8,761 nucleotides of DNA. Source: Rhodospirillaceae bacterium (GTDB lineage Bacteria > Pseudomonadota > Alphaproteobacteria > Micavibrionales > UBA2020). The translations under genes were made by a program, and so were the position numbers. The stretch covers positions 1 to 8,761 of the forward strand of contig DQGU01000081.1 of NCBI GenBank assembly GCA_003524565.1, in the 5' to 3' direction. Shown here one piece after another: positions 1-6,795 of this stretch (positions within the stretch are counted from its first letter, which is position 1; each line of letters begins with the position of its first letter). The notes beneath the pieces are model-generated. The model saw only the letters and a program-made list of their open reading frames with translations. It did no database searches and was not told where the DNA came from.

Positions 1-1096
1 CTGCTGAGGAGGCATCTTTGACTGGGACCGTGCTGTCCACCGTCTTGCCGAACTGAACGCCCTCGCTGAAGACCCCAAACTTTGGGATAATCAGGAACGC
101 GCGCAAAAAATCCTCAAGGAACGCACCCGCCTCGAAGGTCAAATCGATGGCGTGCGCGCCATCGAAAACAACCTGAGCGACCAGCTGGGCATGATTGAAC
201 TTGCCGAGATGGAAGGCGACGCCGCGCTGGTGAGTGAAGCCGAACAATCCCTCTACGCCATCAAAACCGATGTTGCGCGCCGCGAACTGGAAAGCCTGCT
301 GTCTGGTGAAATGGACGGCAGCGACGCCTATCTCCAAATCAACGCAGGGGCGGGCGGTACCGAAGCGGCCGACTGGGCGGGGATTATCTTCCGCATGTAT
401 ATGCGCTGGGCGGAACAGCATGATTATAAACTCGCGCTGCTCGACAAGCAGGATGCGGACGTGGCGGGCATCAAATCCGCGACGCTGGAAATTTCCGGCC
501 CCAATGCTTACGGCTGGCTGAAATCTGAATCGGGCGTGCATCGCCTTGTACGCATCTCGCCCTACGATTCCAACGCGCGCCGCCATACCAGCTTTTGCTC
601 GGTTTCCGTCACCCCTGTCGTGGATGACGATATCGACATCACCATCGACCCCAAAGACCTGCGCGTGGATACTTACCGCTCCGGCGGCGCGGGCGGGCAG
701 CACGTCAACAAAACGGATTCCGCCGTGCGCCTGACGCACATCCCGACGGGGATTGTGGTCGCGTGCCAGAACGAACGCTCCCAGCACAAAAACCGCGATC
801 AGGCGATGAAAATGCTGAAAGCGAAGCTGTACGAGCGCGAGCAAATGATGCGCGACGCCGAAAAGCAGCAGCGCGAAGACGAAAAGACCGAAATCGGCTT
901 TGGCCACCAGATACGCTCTTACGTTCTGCACCCCTACCAGATGGTCAAAGACCTGCGCACGGGGCATGATACGTCGGATACGCAGGGCGTTTTGGACGGC
1001 GACCTTGATGCGTTCCTCGAAGCGTCGCTGGCGCATAAGCTGAATGCCGGTAAAGACGGCGCAGGGGCGAAAGTCGCCTACGAAGACCTCGATTAA
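1..1096 (+). CDS. prfB: Peptide chain release factor 2 (RF2), 5'-truncated, with programmed +1 frameshift
   Basis: RF2 reads UGA and UAA stop codons on the ribosome and triggers hydrolysis of the finished peptide; it acts in the cytoplasm. The catalytic GGQ loop is visible (SGGAGGQHVNKTDSAV, GGQ at bases 692-700); its Gln is normally methylated by PrmC. The stop-codon recognition tripeptide is SPY (557-565) in place of the E. coli SPF, within ISPYDSNARRHTSF, a form I know from other alphaproteobacteria. The N-terminal helical domain begins LLRRHL in frame 1 (bases 1-18), then continues as DWDRAVHRL in frame 2 from base 20. About 364 residues are visible against 365 in E. coli RF2 with 25 before the shift, so only about 20 N-terminal residues are missing. 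A start at the GTG of base 152 is an artefact of ignoring the frameshift. The gene ends in TAA, 32 bases before the next gene. Confidence 0.97.
7..22 (+). promoter_or_regulatory. RF2 autoregulatory programmed +1 frameshift site
   Basis: The sequence AGG AGG CAT CTT TGA C matches the E. coli prfB element (AGG GGG TAT CTT TGA C) in order and spacing: an internal Shine-Dalgarno-like hexamer (7-12), three bases, the slippery CTT (16-18), then the in-frame TGA (19-21) followed by C. When RF2 is scarce, the ribosome pauses at UGA and the CUU-decoding tRNA slips onto UUU, so reading resumes with GAC at base 20. Frame 1 before the site gives LLRRHL and frame 2 after it gives DWDRAV, which together form a continuous RF2-like sequence. 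This is known biology of the family; the site itself is seen directly. Confidence 0.96.
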
Positions 1097-1116
1097 ATTT
1101 CCATCTATTTTCAAGC

Positions 1117-1122
1117 AGGAGA
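1117..1122 (+). promoter_or_regulatory. Ribosome binding site of the gene after prfB
   Basis: AGGAGA lies 6-7 bases before the ATG at 1129, the ideal spacing, and fixes that start. No promoter is evident in the 32-base gap after prfB, so the gene is probably co-transcribed with prfB. Confidence 0.75.
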
Positions 1123-1128
1123 TACACC

Positions 1129-1635
1129 ATGGCCAGCGCACATAACGCAAAACTCCCCAAAGAAGATTTTGGCCGCGGCCTGTCGATTGCTGAAAAATTC
1201 AACGTCCGTGCCGCGGCGCGCCCGAACCGCCGTGTGAAAACGGTGCTGAAAGAAGCCATCGGTTTCCTGCACGGCATCACGGGTGATATCGCCAAGGGCG
1301 CCGCCGTCTATAGCGGCAGCGCGTGGACGGGACCTGACCTTGTTCTTGATAAAAAACAGGGGCAGGAAACCGCCCGCAGCAAAGAGCGCCTTGCCTACAT
1401 GACAGGCGATGTCGGCCTGACGCTGGCGGCCGAAGATATGCGCAAACTGTCCGATATCCGCCGCACGTTCAAACTGTCGTCCGACAAACAGGCGGCGGCA
1501 TTGTCGATGCGCGTTTATGCGCAGGTGGCAGACGGTATCTGGCGCGGAAATGGCTTTAGCCTTGAAAAAGACGGCCAGCAACAGCCGATGAACACCGACA
1601 AAATCCGCAGCATGGTAACGCAGCACGCGCGCTAA
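1129..1635 (+). CDS. Uncharacterised 168-residue cytoplasmic protein
   Basis: I do not recognise this protein. It has no signal peptide or membrane segment. The N-terminal third is basic (PNRRVKTVLKEAIGF, residues about 36-50). The rest looks mixed to helical, with an amphipathic stretch around LTLAAEDMRKLSDIRRTF and an alanine/methionine-rich helix (KQAAALSMRVYAQVADGIW). There are no cysteines and no obvious catalytic motif. The start is well supported by an AGGAGA ribosome binding site. Its position 32 bases downstream of prfB suggests a shared transcript, but nothing ties it to translation termination. It ends convergently with the DUF2939 gene, 38 bases away. Coding status rests on the ribosome binding site, GC-ending codons and an open frame; the function is unknown. 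Confidence 0.8.
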   Translation: MASAHNAKLPKEDFGRGLSIAEKFNVRAAARPNRRVKTVLKEAIGFLHGITGDIAKGAAVYSGSAWTGPDLVLDKKQGQETARSKERLAYMTGDVGLTLAAEDMRKLSDIRRTFKLSSDKQAAALSMRVYAQVADGIWRGNGFSLEKDGQQQPMNTDKIRSMVTQHAR

Positions 1636-1673
1636 TCCCGCGCCTGTCCGGCGGCTTCATCCATAAAAAATAA

Positions 1674-2270
1674 TCAGGGCGCTTCGGGTGCGGCCTGTGG
1701 CGTTGTTTCCGCTGCGGGGGCGGCTGCATCGGCGGCTTTGCGGCGTGCGAAGACTTCTGGCGGCAGTTCCGCCGCGGTCAATTTCCAGCGCCAGTCACGC
1801 AGGCGCAGGATGAACGTCATGCCCTTCGCTTCGATGCGGAACGTATCCGGATTTTCAAAAAACGCATGGTCGATGTCTTTGCGCGAAAGAGGCCGCGGCT
1901 CTTTGTTTTGAATATCCTTGCCGTCAATTTTGACCAGCGCGCGGTCAAGTGCCATGCGCATGCCTGTCGGCGTGACGTAGGCATCGACAACAGCCTCTAC
2001 GATTTTCGGCAGCATCACCAAACTGGCCGCGCCGAAAATGCCGGTGCGGCCGTCCTGCCCCTTGGGCACGCGCGCGGCAAGATAGACGTTCGCCTGTTCC
2101 TTCAGCGATTCACGCAGCATCGGGAAATCGGCATGGGTTTCGATGACCTTGGCATCCATTTGCATCACGCCCTTGTACAGGCGTTCCATGGCCAGATAGG
2201 GCGATGCAACGTAAAAGGCGACAAGCCCCAGCAGGGCGGCGGATACGGCGATTTTTGCAGGTGTTTTCAT
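1674..2270 (-). CDS. DUF2939 family protein, probably membrane-anchored
   Basis: The N-terminus is a short basic head followed by one hydrophobic segment (residues about 7-25, IAVSAALLGLVAFYVASPYL), either an uncleaved anchor or a signal sequence, so the body should lie in the periplasm. Directly after it, SPYLAMERLYKGVMQMDAK and HADFPMLRESLKEQ match the hallmark of DUF2939: an ASPY motif, a helix, then a D-F-P-x-L-R-x-S-L-K motif. A mid region (GIFGAASLVMLPKIVEAVVD) and VTPTGM follow, also typical of the family. The last ~20 residues are a low-complexity Ala/Pro/Glu tail (AADAAAPAAETTPQAAPEAP) and probably disordered. The molecular role of DUF2939 is not known. The gene lies 46 bases downstream of the ankyrin gene on the same strand, so an operon is likely. 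The ATG at 2270 has only a weak upstream GGGT as ribosome binding site. Confidence 0.85.
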   Translation of the reverse strand: MKTPAKIAVSAALLGLVAFYVASPYLAMERLYKGVMQMDAKVIETHADFPMLRESLKEQANVYLAARVPKGQDGRTGIFGAASLVMLPKIVEAVVDAYVTPTGMRMALDRALVKIDGKDIQNKEPRPLSRKDIDHAFFENPDTFRIEAKGMTFILRLRDWRWKLTAAELPPEVFARRKAADAAAPAAETTPQAAPEAP

Positions 2271-2316
2271 ACCCGATGATTACGACATTTTTGCCGCAAA
2301 GGGAATAGGGCGCGCT

Positions 2317-2886
2317 TTAATGGCGGCGGCGGATGGCGGGCAGCGATATCAGCGGCACATCCTTCGCCGTGCCGCTCAGGCAGGCGGCGGGGCCTTCGGT
2401 TTTGTCGCGGTGTCTTTCGATGGTTTTGGCGAGCGCATCATGGCCGCGCATCCGCGCCAGAACGGGGGCGTCATGCCCTTGCTCGCAGCATGGAAATGTA
2501 TTCGCGCCATGCCAGAGCAAAGCTTCCGCAGCCTCTTCGGCATTTTGCCATGCGGCGTACATCAGCGCGGTATAGCCGCGGCTGTTTTGCTTGTCGATAG
2601 TGGGGGCTGCCCCGTGCTGCAAAAGCAGTTTGACGATGTCGCTGCGCCGTGCTTGCGCGGCGGCCATCAGCGGCGTGTCATCGGCGGCGTAGGGCTTGTC
2701 ATCGGGTTTGAATGGCTCCAGCCAGCAGGCGGCGCCGGCGCGGCTTGCGAGGGTTTCGGCGACTTCAGCCGTATTTCCGGTGCGGATAGCCTTGAAAAAG
2801 GCCTTGCGCTCCTCCGGCGTCGCGCCGGCGGTCTGGTCGAAAGCGGAAGATATGCCGTTTGCCTGTCCTGAGGTCACAGCCTGCAC
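2317..2886 (-). CDS. Ankyrin-repeat protein
   Basis: This 189-residue protein has two clear ankyrin repeats: residues about 69-101 (DTPLMAAAQARRSDIVKLLL, then HGAAP) and 103-133 (RGYTALMYAAWQNAEEAAEA, then LLWHGAN). The TPLM/TALM starts, A-A helix signature and LLxHGA turns are all visible. A degenerate repeat precedes them (EERKAFFKAIRTGNTAEVAE, about 26-53), and a partial one follows (GHDAPVLARMRGHDALAKTI, about 137-157). No signal peptide is seen, so it is probably a cytoplasmic protein-binding scaffold; the partner is unknown. The start is non-ATG: GTG at 2886, or GTG at 2877 in the same frame, which has a better placed AGGG eight bases upstream. No ATG occurs before the first clear repeat. 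It is divergent from the coiled-coil gene and heads a likely operon with the DUF2939 gene. Confidence 0.87.
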   Translation of the reverse strand: MQAVTSGQANGISSAFDQTAGATPEERKAFFKAIRTGNTAEVAETLASRAGAACWLEPFKPDDKPYAADDTPLMAAAQARRSDIVKLLLQHGAAPTIDKQNSRGYTALMYAAWQNAEEAAEALLWHGANTFPCCEQGHDAPVLARMRGHDALAKTIERHRDKTEGPAACLSGTAKDVPLISLPAIRRRH

Positions 2887-2912
2887 CCTGTCGTTAAAAA
2901 TTGAATTTTTTC

Positions 2913-2941
2913 ATAATATTAAGGATTTTTCCTGCTGTCAA
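2913..2941 (-). promoter_or_regulatory. Sigma-70-type promoter for the ankyrin/DUF2939 pair
   Basis: On the minus strand there is a perfect TTGACA -35 (2941-2936), a 17-base spacer and a TATTAT -10 (2918-2913; five of six to TATAAT). Transcription would start near 2906, giving a leader of about 20-30 bases before the GTG start. The surrounding AT-rich stretch stands out from the GC-rich coding DNA. This is the strongest promoter match in the window. Confidence 0.75.
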
Positions 2942-2992
2942 CCCACGCTTTGCCATGGGGCGGAAAGGGGCATGTGCCTGAAATATGAACAG

Positions 2993-3007
2993 GTTTTTCC
3001 GAAAAAC
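2993..3007. repeat. Small perfect inverted repeat upstream of the coiled-coil operon promoter
   Basis: GTTTTT-CCG-AAAAAC is a perfect 6-bp inverted repeat with a 3-base centre. It ends three bases upstream of the proposed -35 box of the plus-strand operon and lies between the two divergent promoters. It could be an operator or simply a chance AT-rich palindrome; no regulator can be named. Confidence 0.35.
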
Positions 3008-3009
3008 TG

Positions 3010-3038
3010 CTGGCAAAACGGCGAAGAATCCTTATGAT
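3010..3038 (+). promoter_or_regulatory. Candidate promoter of the coiled-coil operon
   Basis: CTGGCA (-35; four of six to TTGACA), a 17-base spacer and TATGAT (-10 at 3033-3038; five of six) lie in the divergent intergenic region. The predicted start of transcription near 3045 is downstream of the ATG at 3034 but upstream of the ATG at 3094, which supports 3094 as the translation start. Confidence 0.5.
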
Positions 3039-3082
3039 GAGTGACCTAAATAATGACAATTTTTATAAAGCCCACAATCCAC

Positions 3083-3087
3083 GAGGA
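3083..3087 (+). promoter_or_regulatory. Ribosome binding site deciding the start of the long coiled-coil gene
   Basis: GAGGA lies six bases before the ATG at 3094. The upstream in-frame ATG pair at 3034/3037 has no comparable site and would add 20 polar residues in front of the signal peptide, so 3094 is preferred. Confidence 0.7.
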
Positions 3088-3093
3088 TTTCCC

Positions 3094-6000
3094 ATGCGCC
3101 GTTCACGCTTCCTTGCCCTGACGAGTGTTTCCCTTGCTGCCGCGATGCTTCTGGCCACGACAGCGGTACAGGCAACGCAGCCCGCCGCGGTTCAGATGCT
3201 CGGCGTTTTGAAGCCGAAAGAGCAATGGAAAGTCGGCACGGTGGACAGCAGCGGCGCGCCTTATTGCGCCATGGTGGGCAAGTTCGACCAGGCCAGCACG
3301 CTGGCATTCGCGCGCAGTGCGGAAGGCTTCGGCTCCCTCGGTATCGAATTCTATGACGACCTGTTCAAACCGGGCAAAAAATACGAAGTCACCCTGACGC
3401 TCGAAAACCTCGCCCCGCGCACATTCAGCGGGGAGGCAACGACGGCCCGCTCGCTGGTTTTGCAAATCGGTGAAGACGACGCGCTTTATGATACTTTCAG
3501 CCGCAGCGAAACGCTGCGCGTCTCGACCTCTGCGATTGACGTGCGCTTCGCCATCAACAAATTCGACAAAAAGTATAAAGAGCTTGTGACCTGCGCCACC
3601 GTTCTTGCGGGCCCGCAGGAGCAGGTAGAGCTGCCGCCCGCCGAAATGGCCGCAGTAGCCAAGGCAGAAGCCGAAGCCGCCGCCGCCGCTGAAAAAACGG
3701 CCAGCGCCGAAAAACCGGCAGCACCGTTTACAAACTTTTTCCAAAGACTGCGCGCCAAGGCGGCAGGGCAGGAAGAGCCTGCTGCCGCCCTCCGGCAGTA
3801 TTCCGACAGCGACATTGTCTGGAACGATGAAAAATCCGCCGCAAAAACCGCCGCGGCCAGCAAAAAAAAATCTGACGACACCGCAGCCGTAACCCTGCCG
3901 CTGCCCAAACCGGGCACGCACAAGGGCGAAACGATTTTGGCAGCCTCCACCGCGGTGGCGCCGTCTGCTGTCGCAGCACCTGCTATCAAGGTGGATGCGA
4001 CCCCCTTGGCGGAAATGCCCGCGCCCGAAACAATGAATATGCCGCAGGAGCGTAAACTGCTCGCCTCCATGGCGGTGACCGGTCATGCGGTCATGGCTGA
4101 AAACGTGGGCATGAGCGCGCGCGAGATGGAAAAAATTCAGGCCGCGAAGCTGGAGCGCGATATGGCGCGCAAGGAACAGGAAATCGCCACGCTGGCCGCC
4201 GAAACCACCAAGGCCGCACAGCAGCAGGTACAGGAATCCGGCCGCCGTCAGGAAGCGATGCTGGTCGAGGCAAAAAACCTTCAACAGCAAATCGCCGCGC
4301 TGGAAAAATCCATGCTTGAAAAAGTGGCGACGGAGAAAGCGGCTGAAAAATCCGCTGTTGTCGCTGCTGCTGCGCCCGCGGCAGAAGCTGCCGCCGCGGC
4401 CAAGCTGGCAGATGATGCGCGCCTTGCAAAACAGCTGGCCGAAGAGCTTGCCAAAAAGCAAGCCGACATGGACAAGCTGATGGCCGCACGCGAAGCGGAA
4501 ACCCGCAAGCTGGCAGAAGCCCTCAGCAAGACCGAGGCTGAATTCAACACCCGCGTCGCCACGCTGGAAAGCGAGCGCAGTGTTTTGCGCGGTCAGCTGG
4601 ATACGGCCATCACCGAAAGCCGCACCATTGTGCCTGCTCTTGAATCTGCGAAGCGCGAGGGGGATACCAAAATCCGTGCGCTCGAAGAACAGCTGGGGGC
4701 CGCCGAAGCGGCACGCGCATCGCTGCGCCAACAGCTGACGGATACGGAAACCGCGAACAAGGAACTGGCTGAAAGCCTGAAGGCGCAGCAGATGGAACGC
4801 GCGCGCGCTGAAGAAGCCCTGCGCCGCGCCAGCGAGCTGGAAGCGCAGCTGGCAGCACAAACCCGTCAGGCAAAAGAGCTGGAACTGGCATTGGCCGCTG
4901 AAAAAGCAAAGCCGCCCGTAACGGTGGAAGTGCCCGTGGAAGTTCCGGCCAAGGCCGACCCGAAGCTGGCCGAAGAAAAGGCGCAGCTTGAATCGCGCCT
5001 GAACAATGCTGTCGCCGCGCGCGAGGTTGAGGCAAAACGCCTCGCCGAAGTCGAAGCCCTGCGCAAAGCAGAAGCAGAGCAACTGGCCAAGAGGGAAAAC
5101 GAACGCAAGGCAGAAGCAGAGCGCCTTGCAAATCTGGAGCAGGAGCGTGTAGCCGCAGCCGCGCGTATGGCAAAGCTGGAGGCGGAGCGTAAGGCCGAAG
5201 CGGAGCGTATCGCCAAGCTGGATGCTGCGCGTCAGGCAGAGGAAGCGGCCAAGCTGGCACAAATCGAAGCCGAGCGTGTAGCAGAGGCAGAGCGTATTGC
5301 GAAGCTTGAAGCCGAACGTAAAGCCGAAGCACTGCGTGTCGCCAAACTGGAAGAAGAGCGCAAGGCAGAAGCGCTGCGTATCGCCAAGATTGAAGCGGAG
5401 CGCAGAGCAGAAGCGGAGCGCGTTGCCAAAATGGAAGCCGAGCGTAAAGCGGAAGCGGAACGTGTCGCCAAACTGGAAGAAGAACGCAAGACGGAAGCGC
5501 TGCGTATCGCCAAGCTCGAAGAAGAGCGCAAAGCAGAAGCCTTGCTCCTCTCCAAGCTGGAACAAGAGCGCCGTCTGCAAAGCGTGCGTGCCGCCGAGCT
5601 GGCGCAGGAGCGTGAAGCCGCCCGCGTGAAAGCGGACGAAGAAATCCGCCGTCTGCGTGAAGAAAAGGCGGCGCTGGAGCAAAAGCTGGCGCTTGAACAA
5701 AAACAAGCCGCCGCGCAAAAGCTGGCGCTGGCGCAAAAACAGGCCGCTGATAAATTCGCCGCGAAATCGTCCGCGATGAAAACGGAGCAGGCGGCAGCCG
5801 CCCTGCCGGCGGTGACTCTGAAGCCTGCCGCACCTGCGCCTGTAGCCGCCGCGCGTGCCTTGCCGCCGCTTGAAAAGCGTGAAGTGGCCGCTGTGCCTGC
5901 CGTGCCGCCGTCGCCGGCTGCCGGCGCGCGTAGCCTGTCGCGTCTTGAACCGGCAGCAGGTGATTCCGACCTGACCTCCGGCGGTAACCGCGCTGAGGCT

Positions 6001-6774
6001 TTCCTTGAGGGCATCATGAAGCATCACCGCCCACAAGGCGCTGCCGCGCCCAAAAACGCCGTGAAAACGCCCGCCGTGCCCGCGCCGCAAGCGGCGAAAG
6101 CTGTACCGCAGGCCGCTATGCCGTCTTCTGTCCGTCCGCAAGTGCCCGCTGTGGAAACGCCGCGTCTGCGCAATGCACCTGCGGCCGCGGCGCCCACCGG
6201 ACGCGCCGTTAGCCTTGAAACGCTGCTGGAGCAATCCGGCGTGCGCGGCGCGGTGTTCCAGCCGATGCAGCAATCGGGCGCGGAAGCTTCGCGCCAATGG
6301 TCTTTGGGGCGCTTGAGCGGTCTTTACGAACAAATGCCCGCCGCAGGCCAGCCCTTCGACCGTCTGACGCAGGATTACGTCGGGCGTTACCGCGATGATT
6401 GCCCGCAGCACCTGACGGTGAAAATGGGTAATGCCGAACAAACGCCGGCGGGTGTGGTTTCCAGCGGCACGCTGTCTTGCGCGATGCCGGGCAATGCCTA
6501 TGAAACATCGATGCTGTTCGTGCAGTCGGGCAGCGGTTTTGCCGCGATTTTGCATTCCGGCAATCCGTCCGACGCAGCGCAGGTAAAATCGTTGGGCGAT
6601 AATATTTTCTACACGCTGTCATCGTCGGCTGGGCTGTCGCCTCTGCCCGCTGCAGCGGCAACGTCCGCCGCGCCGCAAGCGCAGTACGATGCCCGCCGCA
6701 CGGTCATGTCGCCGGAGCCGCCGGTTTCCGCTGCGCAGCCGTCTGGTGAATTCAATACGGTTGTTATCGAATAA
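3094..6774 (+). CDS. Exported 1226-residue coiled-coil protein with cysteine-paired terminal domains
   Basis: No named family is recognised. Residues 1-27 are a signal peptide (RR head, hydrophobic core, cleavage after AVQA); there is no lipobox. Residues about 40-170 form an N-terminal domain, probably beta-rich, with Cys58 and Cys167 and motifs SLGIEF and QIGEDDALYDTFSRSETL. An Ala/Lys-rich linker (about 180-340) follows and contains an A9 tract. Coil 1 spans about 340-606. A proline hinge (PPVTVEVPVEVPAKADPK) spans 607-624. Coil 2 spans about 625-890 and includes a 14-residue tandem repeat. A Pro/Ala linker (about 890-1040) leads to a C-terminal domain with Cys1103 and Cys1129. These are the only cysteines, so one disulfide per terminal domain is plausible. 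The coil resembles TolA-type periplasmic helices in composition, but no transmembrane anchor remains after cleavage. The smaller paralogue follows after 30 bases, so the two are probably co-expressed and related in function. An upstream start at 3034 is possible but less likely. Coding status is secure; function is unknown. Confidence 0.9.
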   Translation: MRRSRFLALTSVSLAAAMLLATTAVQATQPAAVQMLGVLKPKEQWKVGTVDSSGAPYCAMVGKFDQASTLAFARSAEGFGSLGIEFYDDLFKPGKKYEVTLTLENLAPRTFSGEATTARSLVLQIGEDDALYDTFSRSETLRVSTSAIDVRFAINKFDKKYKELVTCATVLAGPQEQVELPPAEMAAVAKAEAEAAAAAEKTASAEKPAAPFTNFFQRLRAKAAGQEEPAAALRQYSDSDIVWNDEKSAAKTAAASKKKSDDTAAVTLPLPKPGTHKGETILAASTAVAPSAVAAPAIKVDATPLAEMPAPETMNMPQERKLLASMAVTGHAVMAENVGMSAREMEKIQAAKLERDMARKEQEIATLAAETTKAAQQQVQESGRRQEAMLVEAKNLQQQIAALEKSMLEKVATEKAAEKSAVVAAAAPAAEAAAAAKLADDARLAKQLAEELAKKQADMDKLMAAREAETRKLAEALSKTEAEFNTRVATLESERSVLRGQLDTAITESRTIVPALESAKREGDTKIRALEEQLGAAEAARASLRQQLTDTETANKELAESLKAQQMERARAEEALRRASELEAQLAAQTRQAKELELALAAEKAKPPVTVEVPVEVPAKADPKLAEEKAQLESRLNNAVAAREVEAKRLAEVEALRKAEAEQLAKRENERKAEAERLANLEQERVAAAARMAKLEAERKAEAERIAKLDAARQAEEAAKLAQIEAERVAEAERIAKLEAERKAEALRVAKLEEERKAEALRIAKIEAERRAEAERVAKMEAERKAEAERVAKLEEERKTEALRIAKLEEERKAEALLLSKLEQERRLQSVRAAELAQEREAARVKADEEIRRLREEKAALEQKLALEQKQAAAQKLALAQKQAADKFAAKSSAMKTEQAAAALPAVTLKPAAPAPVAAARALPPLEKREVAAVPAVPPSPAAGARSLSRLEPAAGDSDLTSGGNRAEAFLEGIMKHHRPQGAAAPKNAVKTPAVPAPQAAKAVPQAAMPSSVRPQVPAVETPRLRNAPAAAAPTGRAVSLETLLEQSGVRGAVFQPMQQSGAEASRQWSLGRLSGLYEQMPAAGQPFDRLTQDYVGRYRDDCPQHLTVKMGNAEQTPAGVVSSGTLSCAMPGNAYETSMLFVQSGSGFAAILHSGNPSDAAQVKSLGDNIFYTLSSSAGLSPLPAAAATSAAPQAQYDARRTVMSPEPPVSAAQPSGEFNTVVIE
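3862..3870 (+). other. A9 homopolymer inside the long coiled-coil gene
   Basis: Nine consecutive A bases encode Lys257-Lys259 in the linker after the N-terminal domain. One extra A gives AAA ATC TGA, an immediate stop. One lost A gives AAT CTG ACG ACA CCG CAG CCG TAA, a stop eight codons later. Replication or transcription slippage would therefore yield a product of about 260 residues: signal peptide, N domain and part of the linker. As sequenced, the tract keeps the full reading frame. Confidence 0.6.
5041..5631 (+). repeat. 42-bp (14-residue) tandem repeat array in coil 2
   Basis: About 14 units in tandem encode variants of IAKLEAERKAEAER (residues about 650-846). Units begin at 5041, 5083, 5125, 5167 and 5209. 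A one-residue phase insertion follows in the 5209-5295 block. Units resume at 5296, 5338, 5380, 5422, 5464, 5506, 5548 and 5590. Fourteen residues equal two heptads. The units starting at 5338 and 5464 differ at only 3 of 42 bases, which points to fairly recent duplication of a three-unit block. Other units are more diverged at silent sites. Edge units are degenerate. Confidence 0.88.
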
Positions 6775-6795
6775 ACGGGGCGAAGCATAAAGCGC

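Noticed and set aside
557..565. SPY instead of SPF in the RF2 stop-recognition loop, as a sign of altered decoding
   Set aside because: SPY within ISPYDSNARRHTSF is, to my knowledge, ordinary in alphaproteobacterial RF2, and the retained CTT TGA C switch shows UGA is still a stop.
1636..1673. Possible terminator between the convergent gene ends
   Set aside because: Only short GC-rich partial inverted repeats are present, and the A/T run near 1665-1673 is not preceded by a stable stem on either strand.
2320..2871. Plus-strand 183-codon frame opposite the ankyrin gene
   Set aside because: The minus strand encodes clear ankyrin repeats behind a strong promoter; the plus frame is Gly/Ala/Val-rich with no domain and no start signal.
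2977..2993. CCTG-N9-CAGG as a possible LexA-type operator
   Set aside because: Only four-base arms match, the spacing does not fit the E. coli box, and it does not fit the direct-repeat GAAC-N7-GAAC box known in Alphaproteobacteria.
3034..3093. Upstream in-frame ATG pair extending the long gene by 20 residues
   Set aside because: It overlaps the proposed -10 box, lacks a good ribosome binding site and would bury the signal peptide behind polar residues. The ATG at 3094 has GAGGA at ideal spacing.
5297..5629. Plus-strand 110-codon frame with repeated KRSAxxKR-like residues
   Set aside because: It is a frame-shifted reading of the 42-bp repeat array; its regularity comes from the DNA repeat, and it has no ribosome binding site.
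4610..6017. Long minus-strand frames rich in Arg, Pro, Leu or Ser over the coil region
   Set aside because: They are low-complexity shadows of the coiled-coil gene with no start signal or recognisable domain.
3103..6555. A 1150-codon antisense open frame opposite the long coiled-coil gene
   Set aside because: It lies in exact codon register with the sense gene, so antisense stops need TTA, CTA or TCA in the sense strand. Those codons are avoided in this GC-rich, Ala/Glu/Lys-rich gene. The antisense product has a Cys/Phe/Arg/Gly-rich composition, and the sense gene has a ribosome binding site, a signal peptide and a paralogue.
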